64,000 nucleotides of DNA from NCBI RefSeq assembly GCF_016820535.1, contig NZ_JADHDY010000001.1, positions 62,001-126,000 on the forward strand, written 5' to 3'. Source of the stretch: Sporosarcina beigongshangi. Lineage in GTDB: Bacteria > Actinomycetota > Actinomycetes > Actinomycetales > Micrococcaceae. Position numbers and translations under genes: made by a program. Below the pieces are notes generated by a model that did no database searches, was not told where the DNA came from, and worked only from the letters and a program-made list of their open reading frames with translations. Positions 20,356-29,597 of the stretch are shown here, piece by piece. Position 1 is the first letter of the stretch, and every line of letters begins with the position of its first letter.

Positions 20356-21123
20356 TTACGCCGGTCCCGCATGGACGGCCTGGCGCACGACGGCGATGAC
20401 GGCGTCAACGGTCTGCTCAAAGTCCAGGTCGGAGGAATCCACCGTGTAGACGCCGTCGGCCGCCTGGTGGAAGTCCACCACCGTGGCGTCCTTGGCGTCG
20501 CGGGCCAGCACCTGCTCTGCGAGCTGCTCGGCGGTCTGGGTGCCGCCCAGCTGCAGGCCGCGGCGGCGCAGCCGGGCTTCCTCGCTGGCGGTGAGGATCA
20601 GGCGCGCCTCGGCGTCGGGAGCCACGACCGTGGTGATGTCGCGACCCTCCACCACGATGCGGCGGCCGTGCGCGGCAATGAGTTCACGCTGGCGGCGGAC
20701 AAGTTCGGCACGGGCGCCCAAATTGGTGGCCACGGCGCTGACCGCCTGGGAAATCTTGGGTTCCCGGATCGCGTCGGTGACGTTGATCCCGTTGACCTTG
20801 AACAGTTCCGCGTCCGGAACCATGGTCTGTTCCATGTTGATGGTGCGGGCGGCAGCCTCGACGGCGCCGGCGTTTTCCAGGTTGATGCGCCCGTTCAGGC
20901 AGTGCCAGGCCACGGAGCGGTACATGGCGCCGGTGTCCAGGAACGCCAAGCCCAGCCTCCGGGCGACCTCCTTGGACACGCTGGACTTGCCGGAACCGGA
21001 AGGGCCGTCAACAGCCACCACGAGGGGGCGGCCCTGCCGCAGCGCGCGTTCGTCGGCGGCGTTGGCCGCCTGTGCCGCGTCTGTGCCGCCCGTAGTCGGG
21101 GTGTTAAGTTCGGCGTTGCTCAT
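20356..21123 (-). CDS. cmk: Cytidylate kinase
   Basis: 255 residues. Phosphorylates CMP and dCMP. P-loop GPSGSGKSS at about residues 40-48, DTGAMYR substrate motif near 68, and GRDI(T)TVV near 155. The first 30 residues are a variable actinobacterial leader. Overlaps tyrA by ATGA at its start. Confidence 0.96.
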   Translation of the reverse strand: MSNAELNTPTTGGTDAAQAANAADERALRQGRPLVVAVDGPSGSGKSSVSKEVARRLGLAFLDTGAMYRSVAWHCLNGRINLENAGAVEAAARTINMEQTMVPDAELFKVNGINVTDAIREPKISQAVSAVATNLGARAELVRRQRELIAAHGRRIVVEGRDITTVVAPDAEARLILTASEEARLRRRGLQLGGTQTAEQLAEQVLARDAKDATVVDFHQAADGVYTVDSSDLDFEQTVDAVIAVVRQAVHAGPA

Positions 21124-22223
21124 TGGATTACCTTCCAGCCACGTTCCATCAAATCCTCCACGAGCCCGGCCCGCTTGGCGGGCAGGACCGAAATCTCCAC
21201 CATGCCCACCTGCAGCCCGGCCGAGTGGTCCATGCGCAGGTCCTCGACGTTGACGCCGATCTCGCCGATCTCCGTCAGCAGCCGGGCGATCTGGCCGGGC
21301 CTGTCATCGACCAGGACCGTGAGCCATGAATACTGCTGGGCGGGCCCGCCGTGCTTGCCCGGGATCCGGCTCTGCCCTTCGTTGCCCTCTGTCATCAGCT
21401 GCGCCAGGTCAAGCCGGGCGCCCGGTGCGGTGGGTGCGCTGAGCGTGTTGATCAACCGGTCAAGGTCGGCCCGCACGCCCTTCATGATCTCCAAAAGCTT
21501 CGGCGCGTTGGCGCCCAGGATCTGGACCCACAGCGAGGGGTCGCTGGCGGCGATGCGGGTGACGTCGCGCAGTCCGTTGCCGGCCAGGGACAGCGAGGAC
21601 GACGGCGTTTCGGCCAGCCGGCTCGCCACCAGTGAGGCCATGACCTGCGGCAGGTGCGAAACCAGGGCCACGGCGCCGTCGTGTTCGTCCGGGGTGAAGC
21701 GGAACACCACCGCATCCAGGTCGATGGCCAGCGAATGCGCCACCTTCACGGCCCGCGCGCTGCTGGCTTCCGATGCGCACAGCACCCACGGCATCGAGTT
21801 GAACAGTTCCCCGCGCGCGGCCGCCGGCCCGGAAAGCTCCCGCCCGGCCATGGGGTGTGTGCCCACGTAACGGCGCAGGTTGTCCTGCGGCAGACCGTCC
21901 ATGCCCTGCAGTTCGGCCAGGATGGCGCCCTTGATGCTGGCAATGTCCACCACGACGGCGGACGGGTATTGCAGGAGGGCAGCTGCCACAACCTGGGCGG
22001 TGACGTCTGGCGGCGCCGCGACAACGACCAGCTGGGGCGCCAGGCCTTCAGTTTTGCTGAAGGCGCGCCCGGCACCGATGTCGACCGCGACGGCCTGGGC
22101 CGTGGGCGAGGGGTCGGAGACCACCACGTCGATGCCGCGGCCGCGCAGCCCCAAACCAATGCTGGCCCCCAGCAGCCCGCTGCCAAGGACCAGCACAGGC
22201 CCGCTCAAGTGCGAAGGATTCAT
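21120..22223 (-). CDS. tyrA: Prephenate dehydrogenase with C-terminal ACT domain
   Basis: 367 residues. NAD-binding GSGLLGASIG at residues about 14-23, prephenate site GTHPMAGRE near 120, and an ACT regulatory domain in the last 80 residues (VLVDDRPGQIARLL). Converts prephenate to 4-hydroxyphenylpyruvate for tyrosine synthesis; the ACT domain suggests feedback by an aromatic amino acid. Eight bases separate it from the rluB stop. Confidence 0.95.
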   Translation of the reverse strand: MNPSHLSGPVLVLGSGLLGASIGLGLRGRGIDVVVSDPSPTAQAVAVDIGAGRAFSKTEGLAPQLVVVAAPPDVTAQVVAAALLQYPSAVVVDIASIKGAILAELQGMDGLPQDNLRRYVGTHPMAGRELSGPAAARGELFNSMPWVLCASEASSARAVKVAHSLAIDLDAVVFRFTPDEHDGAVALVSHLPQVMASLVASRLAETPSSSLSLAGNGLRDVTRIAASDPSLWVQILGANAPKLLEIMKGVRADLDRLINTLSAPTAPGARLDLAQLMTEGNEGQSRIPGKHGGPAQQYSWLTVLVDDRPGQIARLLTEIGEIGVNVEDLRMDHSAGLQVGMVEISVLPAKRAGLVEDLMERGWKVIQ

Positions 22224-22231
22224 GGGACTGC

Positions 22232-23233
22232 TTACATCCCCACGTCTGAACGGAGGTAACCCACCTCGTGGCGTCCCAGCATGCGGATGCTGCCCTGGCG
22301 CTGGTCGCCCAGTGCGATGGGGCCAAACTTCACGCGGACCAGCCGCTCCACGGGGTAGCCGACGGCGTCGAACATGCGGCGCACGATGCGGTTCTTCCCG
22401 GAGTGCAGGACAACTTCAGCCAGGACGTGGCCCGGGGTGGAGTCGACCAGGCGGAAGGAATCGACCTTCTGCCAGCCGTCTTCCAGTTCCACGCCGTCCT
22501 TGAGCTGGGCCCCGACACCGTGTGCCATCGGACCGCGGACCTGGACCAGGTAGGTCTTGGGGATGCCGTACTTGGGGTGGCTGAGGCGGTTGGCGAGTTC
22601 GCCGTCGTTGGTCAGCAGCAGCAGGCCCTCGGTGTTGGTGTCCAGGCGGCCCACGTGGAAGAGGCGCTCATTGGTCTGGCGCTTCTTGAGGTAGTCGCTG
22701 ATGCACGGGCGGCCCTCAGGGTCTTCCATGGTGGAGACGACGCCGCGGGGCTTGTTGAACACCATGTAGACCATGTTGTCGTTGGTCTGGATGGTCATGC
22801 CGTCCACCACGATCTCCACGGCTTCAGGATCCACGCGCAGTCCGAGCTGGTTGACGGTGATGCCGTCGACCTGGACGCGGCCTTCCAGGATCATGTCCTC
22901 GCACAGGCGGCGCGAGGCCACGCCTGCCATGGCCATGACCTTCTGCAGGCGCACGCCCTCGGCGTTGTGGATGTCGATGTCATCCGTGGTGCGCTCGGGG
23001 CGGCGGTTCTGCTCGGTGGGGCGGTTCCTGACCGGCTTGACCGTGCGGCCGTACTGCTCGTTCTTGAACGGGCGGGCGCCTGTCTGGCTCGGCTTGCGCG
23101 TCCCGGACTTCGGCGCACCGGACTTGAAGCCGCCGGACTTCGGCGTACCGGACTTCGGCGTACCGGAGCGGGGCTTGCCACCTCGGGGCTGGTTCTTGCC
23201 GGAAGAGCTCCCGGAGCGGGGCGAGCTTGTCAT
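22232..23233 (-). CDS. rluB: 23S rRNA pseudouridine synthase, RluB type
   Basis: 333 residues. An S4 RNA-binding domain starts at about residue 94 (VRLQKVMAMAGVASRR), and the catalytic aspartate is in GRLDTNTEGLLL. Related E. coli RluB modifies U2605. The first 85 residues are a basic, low-complexity tail built from KSG(T/A/G)PKSG repeats that are also repeated at the DNA level (about 23100-23170). SD AAGGA before the ATG. Position next to scpB matches most actinobacteria. Confidence 0.94.
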   Translation of the reverse strand: MTSSPRSGSSSGKNQPRGGKPRSGTPKSGTPKSGGFKSGAPKSGTRKPSQTGARPFKNEQYGRTVKPVRNRPTEQNRRPERTTDDIDIHNAEGVRLQKVMAMAGVASRRLCEDMILEGRVQVDGITVNQLGLRVDPEAVEIVVDGMTIQTNDNMVYMVFNKPRGVVSTMEDPEGRPCISDYLKKRQTNERLFHVGRLDTNTEGLLLLTNDGELANRLSHPKYGIPKTYLVQVRGPMAHGVGAQLKDGVELEDGWQKVDSFRLVDSTPGHVLAEVVLHSGKNRIVRRMFDAVGYPVERLVRVKFGPIALGDQRQGSIRMLGRHEVGYLRSDVGM

Positions 23234-23356
23234 TGTGTAATCCTTAAAGTGCTAAGTGTTGTGGTCGTGCTGAAAGTGTGAATCGTTTTGGCTTGATCGG
23301 TCCGGCAGGGCCGTTCCGTCCGCACCCGGTCGGCTGGTCGTCCGGCCGGATGTGCC

Positions 23357-23950
23357 CTAGCCGTCGGAATAGTTGAGGTCTTCGAGGTTTTCCAGGCCGG
23401 GCAGGTGAGGGGCGATCTTTGGCAGTTCATCCACGCTCCCCAACCCCAGCCGTTCCAAAAAGTACGCCGTGGTCCGGTACAGGAATGCCCCGGACACCGG
23501 GTCGGTGCCCACTTCCTCAATCAGCCCGCGCTGGGCAAGCGTCCTGACCACGGAGTCCACGTTGACGCCGCGAATGGCGGAAACGCGGGCCCGTGACACC
23601 GGCTGGCGGTAGGCAATCACCGCCAAGGTTTCCAAGGCCGCCTGCGTGAGCCGGGCCGTCTGGCCGTCCACAACAAACTGTGACACGATCTCGGCATACG
23701 CGGGGCGTGAATAAAAACGCCAACCCCCGGCGAGTTGCCGAAGTTCGAATCCGCGGACCGGTACAGTGCCACCTTCCCTAGTATAACCGTCATACTCCCT
23801 TGCCAGTTCGTGCAATAGCTCACGTATGGCGGGTGCGGGGACAGCGGTGACTGCCGCCAGGGCCTCCTCCGAAACCGGCTCGTCCACCACCATTAGCACC
23901 GCTTCAAGGGCGGCCTTCACCCCAGCGGTGTCCAGGTCCTCAATTGCCAC
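23357..23950 (-). CDS. scpB: Segregation and condensation protein B
   Basis: 197 residues, normal for ScpB: two winged helices, with the motif LTQAALETLAVIAYRQP and RGVNVDSVVRTL. Binds ScpA-SMC in the condensin complex that compacts and segregates the chromosome. GTG start chosen because AAGGGGG lies five bases before it; the longer open frame runs inside scpA. Overlaps scpA by 11 bases. Confidence 0.95.
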   Translation of the reverse strand: MAIEDLDTAGVKAALEAVLMVVDEPVSEEALAAVTAVPAPAIRELLHELAREYDGYTREGGTVPVRGFELRQLAGGWRFYSRPAYAEIVSQFVVDGQTARLTQAALETLAVIAYRQPVSRARVSAIRGVNVDSVVRTLAQRGLIEEVGTDPVSGAFLYRTTAYFLERLGLGSVDELPKIAPHLPGLENLEDLNYSDG

Positions 23951-24797
23951 GGGGGCCCCCTTCGTCGTCAAAGTCACTTTCCACGGCCGCCTGCGGTGCC
24001 GCCCCGGGGTTCCAGCGCACCAGCAAGTCCCCGAGCGGGTTGGGCTGGTCAAAGGAAATAAGTTGGTCGCGGAACATTTCCAGCAGCGCCAGGAAGCGGG
24101 CGATCACCACCATGGAGGAGTCGGCGTCGGCCGTCAGCTCGGCGAAGGAAAGGGCGTCGCCTTCCTGGAGCGTCACCATCATCAGGGCCGACTGGTCCTT
24201 GACGCTGACCGGGGCCGAATGCAGGTGCGCCAGGCCCACCTCCGTGCTGGGAGCCTCCTTGGCTTCCATGGCCTTGGCGGCCATCTGTGCAAATTCCTGC
24301 GGGGTGTGGCGCCAGACAAGCTCCGGCAGCAGGGCGGCGAAGTGGGGTTCCAGCCCCACCTGGCGGGGGAAGCGCCTGGCCTCGCGGTCGAGCTCGGCAC
24401 CCATCAGCGCCGCAACTTCCTTGAAGGCCTTGTATTGCAAAAGCCTGGCGAAAAGGAGGTCACGTGCCTCCAGGAGGGCAAGGTCGTCGTCGTTCTCCAC
24501 CTCGCCGGCGGGCAGCAACCGGGCAGCCTTCAGGTCCAGGAGGGTGGCCGCCAGCACCAGGAATTCGCTGGCCTCGTCGAGCGCCCACTCCTCGCCGAGT
24601 TCCTGCAGCGCCTTGAGGTAGCTGATGAACTCATCGGTGACGGTGGCGATGGCCACGTCCGTGATGTCCATTTCATGCTTGGCGATCAGGCCCAGGAGCA
24701 GGTCGAAGGGCCCGGTGAAGTTTTCCAGCCGGACTTCAAAGAGCCTTTTCGCTTCCGGCTCTGCCGCGATCCCCGCGGCCTGTGGCGCCTGCGTCAA
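23940..24797 (-). CDS. scpA: Segregation and condensation protein A (kleisin)
   Basis: 285 residues. The kleisin N-terminus FEVRLENFTGPFDLLLGLI binds the SMC neck, and the C-terminal winged helix (SFAELTADADSSMVVIARFLALLE) binds the SMC cap. TTG start one base beyond the parA stop; no other start codon precedes the conserved region. Coupled to parA upstream and scpB downstream. Confidence 0.95.
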   Translation of the reverse strand: MTQAPQAAGIAAEPEAKRLFEVRLENFTGPFDLLLGLIAKHEMDITDVAIATVTDEFISYLKALQELGEEWALDEASEFLVLAATLLDLKAARLLPAGEVENDDDLALLEARDLLFARLLQYKAFKEVAALMGAELDREARRFPRQVGLEPHFAALLPELVWRHTPQEFAQMAAKAMEAKEAPSTEVGLAHLHSAPVSVKDQSALMMVTLQEGDALSFAELTADADSSMVVIARFLALLEMFRDQLISFDQPNPLGDLLVRWNPGAAPQAAVESDFDDEGGPRGN

Positions 24798-24798
24798 G

Positions 24799-25680
24799 TT
24801 AGGGTGAACCGCCGCGGGCGATCAGTTCCTTGGCCAGCCGGCGGTAGGATTCGGCACCCTGGTGGTTGGCGGCGTAGGAAATGATGGGTTCGGCGGCCAC
24901 GGAGGCGTCGGCGAACTTGATGGTGCGCTTGATGACGGTCTCAAAGACCTTGTCGCCGAAGGCCTCCACGAGGCGGGCCAGGACCTCGCGGGCGTGAAGG
25001 GTGCGGGCGTCGTACATCGTGGCCAATACGCCGTCGACCTGCAGGCCCGGGTTGAGGCGGTCCTGGACCTTGTCGATGGTCTCCACCAGCAGTGCAACGG
25101 CGCGCAGGGCAAAGAATTCGCAGATCAGGGGGATGATGACGCCGTGGGCCGCAGTGAGCGCGTTGACTGTCAGCAGGCCGAGCGAGGGCTGGCAGTCAAT
25201 GAGCACGACGTCGTAGTCATCCTCCACCTTGCGCAGCGCGCTGGCCAGCACCTGCTCCCGGGCAACCTCGTTGACCAGCTGGACCTCGGCAGCGGAGAGG
25301 TCAATGTTGGCCGGGAGGATGTCAATGTTCTCCACCTCGGTCTGGATGATGGCATCGCGGATGTCCACCTTGCGGTCCATCAACACGTTGTACACGGTCA
25401 AGTCCAGCTCGTGCGGGTTGGTGCCCAGCCCGGCGGACAGCGCACCCTGCGGGTCAAAGTCCACAAGCAGCACGCGGCGGCCCTGTTCGGCGAGTGCCGC
25501 GCCAAGGTTGATGGTGGAGGTGGTCTTGCCCACCCCGCCCTTCTGGTTGACCATGGCGATGATTCGGGCCGGCCCGTGCGATGCCAGCACAGGGGGGTCG
25601 GGGAATTCTGTCAGGGGACGCCCCGTGGGGCCCAGTACATCCTCGCCGGCAAGTGCCGTTGCGCCCTGCTCGTTACTCAC
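24799..25680 (-). CDS. ParA-family chromosome-partition ATPase (Soj type, scpAB-linked)
   Basis: 293 residues. Deviant Walker A KGGVGKTTS, DFDPQGALS, and DCQPSLGLL. Residues 1-38 are a variable leader. This parA copy beside scpAB is typical of actinobacteria (Rv1708 in Mycobacterium) and is separate from the parAB near the origin. GTG start with only weak SD. First gene of the minus-strand housekeeping run and divergent from the ABC exporter. Confidence 0.9.
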   Translation of the reverse strand: MSNEQGATALAGEDVLGPTGRPLTEFPDPPVLASHGPARIIAMVNQKGGVGKTTSTINLGAALAEQGRRVLLVDFDPQGALSAGLGTNPHELDLTVYNVLMDRKVDIRDAIIQTEVENIDILPANIDLSAAEVQLVNEVAREQVLASALRKVEDDYDVVLIDCQPSLGLLTVNALTAAHGVIIPLICEFFALRAVALLVETIDKVQDRLNPGLQVDGVLATMYDARTLHAREVLARLVEAFGDKVFETVIKRTIKFADASVAAEPIISYAANHQGAESYRRLAKELIARGGSP

Positions 25681-25861
25681 CTGTCAGTCCACGCTTTCAT
25701 CAATTCCCGCTGCTTCATCAATCCACACTGCCCGTCCGGCAGCATCGTCTCGACGCTGCCGTGCACTACGTTACCGGTTGCGGCGTGCATGTTTTGGACA
25801 TTTGCCCCGGACCGGCCGTGAGCCTTGACCTTCAAGCTGAGGCTGAACGTTGCCGCGCGCC

Positions 25862-25867
25862 TATACT
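25862..25867 (+). promoter_or_regulatory. -10 element (TATACT), probably leaderless transcript
   Basis: TATACT ends eight bases before the ATG of the ABC ATPase, so transcription would begin at or next to the start codon. There is no Shine-Dalgarno, which fits leaderless translation common in actinobacteria. No good -35 at 17-bp spacing. Confidence 0.5.
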
Positions 25868-25875
25868 TTGCAGTG

Positions 25876-26610
25876 ATGAGCAAAGCTACCAGACCCTCTC
25901 CCAAAACACCTCCGAGGCAGCCGGATGTGGTCCGTGCCGAGAAACTGCAGGCCGGCTATTCAGGCAAGGCCGTGTGCGGAGTGGTGAGTTTCAGCGTGCA
26001 CGCCGGCCAGTCGATGGCCCTGGTGGGACCCAACGGGGCCGGCAAGTCCACCGTGGTAAAAACCGTGGTGGGCCAACTCGAGGCCGTGTCCGGCAGCACA
26101 CTGGTCAACGGCGCCGAAGTGGACGACCGCACCCTGGACTTCCGCCGCGAGGTTGCCGTGGTCTTTGACGATGACGCCTTTTTCCCTGCCCTGACCGTGG
26201 AGGAGCACCTGGCCATCGTGGCCGCCGGGCACGGGGTGGAGGACGTGGAAGAAGTCATAGCCTCGGAGCTGGATTTCTTCGGACTCACCGCCCAGGCCAA
26301 GTCCCGTCCCTACAACCTCTCCTCCGGCCAGCGCCGGCGCATGCTGCTCGCCTCGGCGTTTGTTCGACCCCGCTCCCTGCTGGTCCTGGACGAACCCGAG
26401 CAGCGCCTCGACACGTCGATGCGCCACCGCCTTGCAGCCCGGCTGCGCGCCGAGGTGGATGCGGGGCTGGCGCTCCTGGTCGTGACGCACGACCCCGACT
26501 TCCTTTCCGCCGTGGCCACCAAGGCCCTGTTCATTGCCGACGAGGTCCACGCCATGACGCCGAAGCAGGCGGCCGTGGCTATCGCCTCCGAGAACCCGCA
26601 CGCGGACTGA
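25876..26610 (+). CDS. ABC transporter ATP-binding protein
   Basis: 244 residues. Walker A GPNGAGKST at about residues 54-62, signature NLSSGQRRRM, Walker B LLVLDEPEQRLD and the switch histidine in VTHDPDF. The Walker B region has Glu followed by Pro-Glu-Gln, a small departure from the usual DEPT. The frame is open for 17 more codons upstream, but the ATG matches the family start and the -10 element. Pairs with the downstream membrane protein as an exporter-type ABC system of unknown cargo. Confidence 0.9.
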   Translation: MSKATRPSPKTPPRQPDVVRAEKLQAGYSGKAVCGVVSFSVHAGQSMALVGPNGAGKSTVVKTVVGQLEAVSGSTLVNGAEVDDRTLDFRREVAVVFDDDAFFPALTVEEHLAIVAAGHGVEDVEEVIASELDFFGLTAQAKSRPYNLSSGQRRRMLLASAFVRPRSLLVLDEPEQRLDTSMRHRLAARLRAEVDAGLALLVVTHDPDFLSAVATKALFIADEVHAMTPKQAAVAIASENPHAD

Positions 26611-26613
26611 CCC

Positions 26614-28299
26614 GTGACCTTGAAGATCAACGAGCGCTTCAGCGCCAGGGAAATCCGCCAGTACACGTTCCGCGCCGGACTCAGCCGCACCGAGGGCGGG
26701 CTCATGGAGCTCGTCTCCGAGGTCTACACCTCCATCCTGGGCGCGCTGACCCTGCTCACCATGGCCGGGGCGCTCATTGTGGCGCTGCGGCACAGCCTGG
26801 GTGTCGGCGACGTGTCCGCCCTGGCCGCGTCCGCCGTCGCACCCGGATTTCATTCCGTCACCCTCCTGCAGGCCAGCGCCACGGTCCTGCTGACCCTGGC
26901 CGCGTCGCTGCTGGCCGTGGAGATGACAATGGGGCCGGTGGCGATGACGCTTCCGCAGACGGCCTGGTGGCTGGGCCTGCCGGTCCGGCGCCGCGGATTC
27001 ATCCAGCCCGGCTTCCTGAAGTCAATGCTGTGGCCGTCCATTGCGGCCGTGATGGTGGTGCTGCCGATGGCACTGGGCATGGCCGCCAACCCCACGTCCG
27101 GGAACCTGGCCCTGTCGGTGCTGTGCGGACTCGGCCTGGCATGGCTGCTGTACGGAATTGCCGGCTGGTGCCAGGTCACCGGCTCGGGCGCGTGGCTGAA
27201 GAAGGCCATGGGCGCCATCACGCTGCTGGCACCGCTGACCCTGGTGGCCACGGCCCTGTACAACAACGTGGCCGGCACACAGGCAGTGACCGGCCAGCAG
27301 ACCGCCTGGCTGGAGTACCTCCCCACCAGCTGGCCGCTGCTGGTGGCCGACGGCGCAACCTGGCCGCTGCTCATGGTGGCCCTTGCCTTGGGGTTGCTGG
27401 CGCTGGTGTACCTGAACCTCGAGCGGATCACAACGGTGGCCCTCAAGGAGAGCGCGGCGGCGGGCGCCTACGCTGCGAGCTCGCTGCTGTCGATGGACGC
27501 CACGGAGCTGTCGCGGTCGCTGGGGGCGGGGCAGTCCAGCAGCAACAGCAAGGTGCGCCTGCCCATGGTGTTCCGCCGCGGCACGGCGCTTGCTCGCAGC
27601 GTCAAGACCCTGGCCAGCACCCACGCCACAATGGCGCTGCGCTCCCCCGGCGCGCTGCTGCGGGTGCTGGTGCTGGCCGCCATTCCGGCGTCGCTGGCTT
27701 CCGTTGAGTTCCTGGGCAACGCCATCCTGATCGCCGTCGCCGTATATCTGTGCGCGTATTTTGCGGCCACGTCCATGGGAGCCACGGCCCGTTTCGCCAA
27801 CGGCAACCCCGCCGTGGACATGCTCATGCCGCTGCCGGCGAAGACCGTGCGGCAGGTGCATTTCATCGTCCCGGGTGTGGCGATGACCCTGTGGGCCGCC
27901 ACGGGTTTTGGCCTGCTGCTGGCGCTCGGCGTGGGCTCCCCCGCACTGCTGGTTCTGGCCGTCTTGGCCGGGCCGGGATTGGGTGCCGCCACGCTGCGTG
28001 CCGGCTTCCGTCCGGCACCGGACTGGAACATGCCGGCCGTGGCGACCGCCTCCGGCCCCATTCCCACGGGCGCCATCCGCGCCTTCCTGGTGGGTCCGGA
28101 CCTGACGCTGATCGTGCTGCTGCCGGTGCTGATCTGCCTTATCTCCGGAGGCGTACCCTCCATCGCCTTCCCCATCCAGCTGACGCTGACGTGGCTGGCG
28201 TTGCTCTGGGGCACGCACATCCGCAAGCCCAAGTCCGCGGGCGACGGCGGCATGTTCGGCATGCCGGCACCCGGAACCGCGGGGGCTGGGGGCAAGTAG
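26614..28299 (+). CDS. ABC transporter membrane protein (DUF6297 type)
   Basis: 561 residues with 11-12 hydrophobic segments in two blocks separated by a soluble stretch at about residues 270-330. It has no ATPase motif, so it is the likely permease of the preceding ATPase (3-base gap, GTG start). The family is conserved beside scpAB/parA in Micrococcales but uncharacterised. The DUF number is my best recollection, not a search result. Confidence 0.75.
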   Translation: MTLKINERFSAREIRQYTFRAGLSRTEGGLMELVSEVYTSILGALTLLTMAGALIVALRHSLGVGDVSALAASAVAPGFHSVTLLQASATVLLTLAASLLAVEMTMGPVAMTLPQTAWWLGLPVRRRGFIQPGFLKSMLWPSIAAVMVVLPMALGMAANPTSGNLALSVLCGLGLAWLLYGIAGWCQVTGSGAWLKKAMGAITLLAPLTLVATALYNNVAGTQAVTGQQTAWLEYLPTSWPLLVADGATWPLLMVALALGLLALVYLNLERITTVALKESAAAGAYAASSLLSMDATELSRSLGAGQSSSNSKVRLPMVFRRGTALARSVKTLASTHATMALRSPGALLRVLVLAAIPASLASVEFLGNAILIAVAVYLCAYFAATSMGATARFANGNPAVDMLMPLPAKTVRQVHFIVPGVAMTLWAATGFGLLLALGVGSPALLVLAVLAGPGLGAATLRAGFRPAPDWNMPAVATASGPIPTGAIRAFLVGPDLTLIVLLPVLICLISGGVPSIAFPIQLTLTWLALLWGTHIRKPKSAGDGGMFGMPAPGTAGAGGK

Positions 28300-28313
28300 C
28301 TGCGGCGGGCGGC

Positions 28314-29330
28314 CTAGGCCCTGGGCGGTGCCGTCGAGTCCCTGATGACGAGCTCGGTCGCGAGCTCGACGTGCGGCGAGTCGAGCACGTCGCCGTTGGC
28401 GAGGCGCAATACCGCCCGCAGGGCTGCCCTTCCCATTTCCTGCAACGGCTGGGCCACCGAGGTGAGCCTGGGAAGGGTCTGTTCCGTCAGCGGAGTGCCG
28501 TCAAAGCCCACCAGACTCAGGTCATCGGGGACCCGGATGCCCTGGAGCCGGGCCTCCTCCAAGACGCCCAGCGCGGTGGCATCGCACCCTGCAAAGATTG
28601 CCGTGGGCGGCTCGTCAAGCGCAAGGAGCTCCCGCGTGCTGGCAAGGCCGAATGCCTGGCTAAAGTCGCCGGAGAGGATGTACTCGGGCCGCGAAGGAAT
28701 ACCATTTCCCATGAGCGCCGCAAGGTAGCCGTGGAGCCGGGCCACACTGCATTCCGCGCCGCCGGGGCCGCCGAGGAAGGCAATCCTGCGGTGGCCCAGG
28801 GAAATCAAATGCTCGGCTGCAGCCTTGCCGCCGGCCCAGTTTGTGGCCCCGACACTGACATATCCCTGGCCCGGTGGATTTAACGGGTCGATCACCACCA
28901 CGGATATGTTGCGCTGCTGGAACGCCTCGAGCTGCTGCCTGGTCAACTCGGAGGTGACGAGTATGAGTCCATTTCGTCCTGACTCGACCATCCGTTGGGC
29001 CCACTCCACATGGTTGGCCCGGTGCAGCTTTGCGGGAGTGATGTTGCCAACCACCACGTCAACATCCTCAGCCGCGGCGCAATCGAGGATGCCGGTGAGC
29101 AATTCCATGGAGTACGAGGTGTTGGTCCCGTCGATGACAAGGTCAACCATGGCCGGACCGGCAGACCTGGCCCGCCGCTGCATGGGAGATTGGTAGCCCA
29201 GTTCCACCAGGGCAGCTTGCACGCGCGCCCGGGTCGCCTCCGCAACATCGTCCCGGCCGTTGATCACCTTGGACACCGTGGGCGCCGAGACCCCAGCAAG
29301 GGCGGCAACCGTCGCAAGTACCGGCTTCAT
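28314..29330 (-). CDS. LacI-family transcriptional repressor of the sugar operon
   Basis: 338 residues. N-terminal helix-turn-helix LATVAALAGVSAPTVSKVIN (residues 4-23) and hinge, then a periplasmic-binding-like ligand domain with FVGFDGTPL-type core (LVGFDGTPLTEQ). Start ATG has AGGGGG upstream; an extended open frame of 13 codons has no SD. Divergent from the sugar ABC operon, and two palindromes lie in the shared control region. The inducer is presumably the transported sugar or a keto-derivative. Confidence 0.92.
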   Translation of the reverse strand: MKPVLATVAALAGVSAPTVSKVINGRDDVAEATRARVQAALVELGYQSPMQRRARSAGPAMVDLVIDGTNTSYSMELLTGILDCAAAEDVDVVVGNITPAKLHRANHVEWAQRMVESGRNGLILVTSELTRQQLEAFQQRNISVVVIDPLNPPGQGYVSVGATNWAGGKAAAEHLISLGHRRIAFLGGPGGAECSVARLHGYLAALMGNGIPSRPEYILSGDFSQAFGLASTRELLALDEPPTAIFAGCDATALGVLEEARLQGIRVPDDLSLVGFDGTPLTEQTLPRLTSVAQPLQEMGRAALRAVLRLANGDVLDSPHVELATELVIRDSTAPPRA

Positions 29331-29386
29331 CGTCGACCCCCTTTTTTGATACAGCCTATTTTGACACACGGCCGCATCCGACCGTT

Positions 29387-29397
29387 CGAAATATTTC
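29387..29397. promoter_or_regulatory. LacI operator candidate O1 (CGAAATATTTC)
   Basis: Palindrome GAAATATTTC with a leading C, 57 bases from the lacI start. It repeats at 29508 in nearly identical form. An AT centre is unusual for LacI operators, which often have a central CG. Confidence 0.6.
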
Positions 29398-29454
29398 AGT
29401 TCTTGAAGTGTGAAGCAATAGTCAACACCCCGTCAAGTTCTTCGCAATTAAGGG

Positions 29455-29484
29455 TTGACGTGTGATGTCAATCACCGATATGTT
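29455..29484 (+). promoter_or_regulatory. Promoter of the sugar ABC operon
   Basis: TTGACG (29455-29460), 18-base spacer, TATGTT (29479-29484). Start of transcription is expected near 29491, leaving a leader of about 107 bases that contains the operator at 29508. Confidence 0.6.
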
Positions 29485-29507
29485 CTATCCAATCGCAGAA
29501 TTAGTTG

Positions 29508-29519
29508 CGAAATATTTCG
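29508..29519. promoter_or_regulatory. LacI operator candidate O2 (CGAAATATTTCG)
   Basis: Perfect 12-bp palindrome about 17 bases downstream of the predicted transcription start, where a repressor would block elongation. It is 121 bases from O1, compatible with DNA looping between two repressor dimers. Confidence 0.65.
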
Positions 29520-29597
29520 AGTGGGCCGGTACGGCATCTGTCCTTGCGACGGCCTTAACACCATCCCTGCCTCGGCACCTTTTCAATGGAGATAAGA

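Noticed and set aside
20116-21870. 584-codon plus-strand frame across plsC, cmk and tyrA
   Set aside because: Spans three real minus-strand genes and has no homology of its own.
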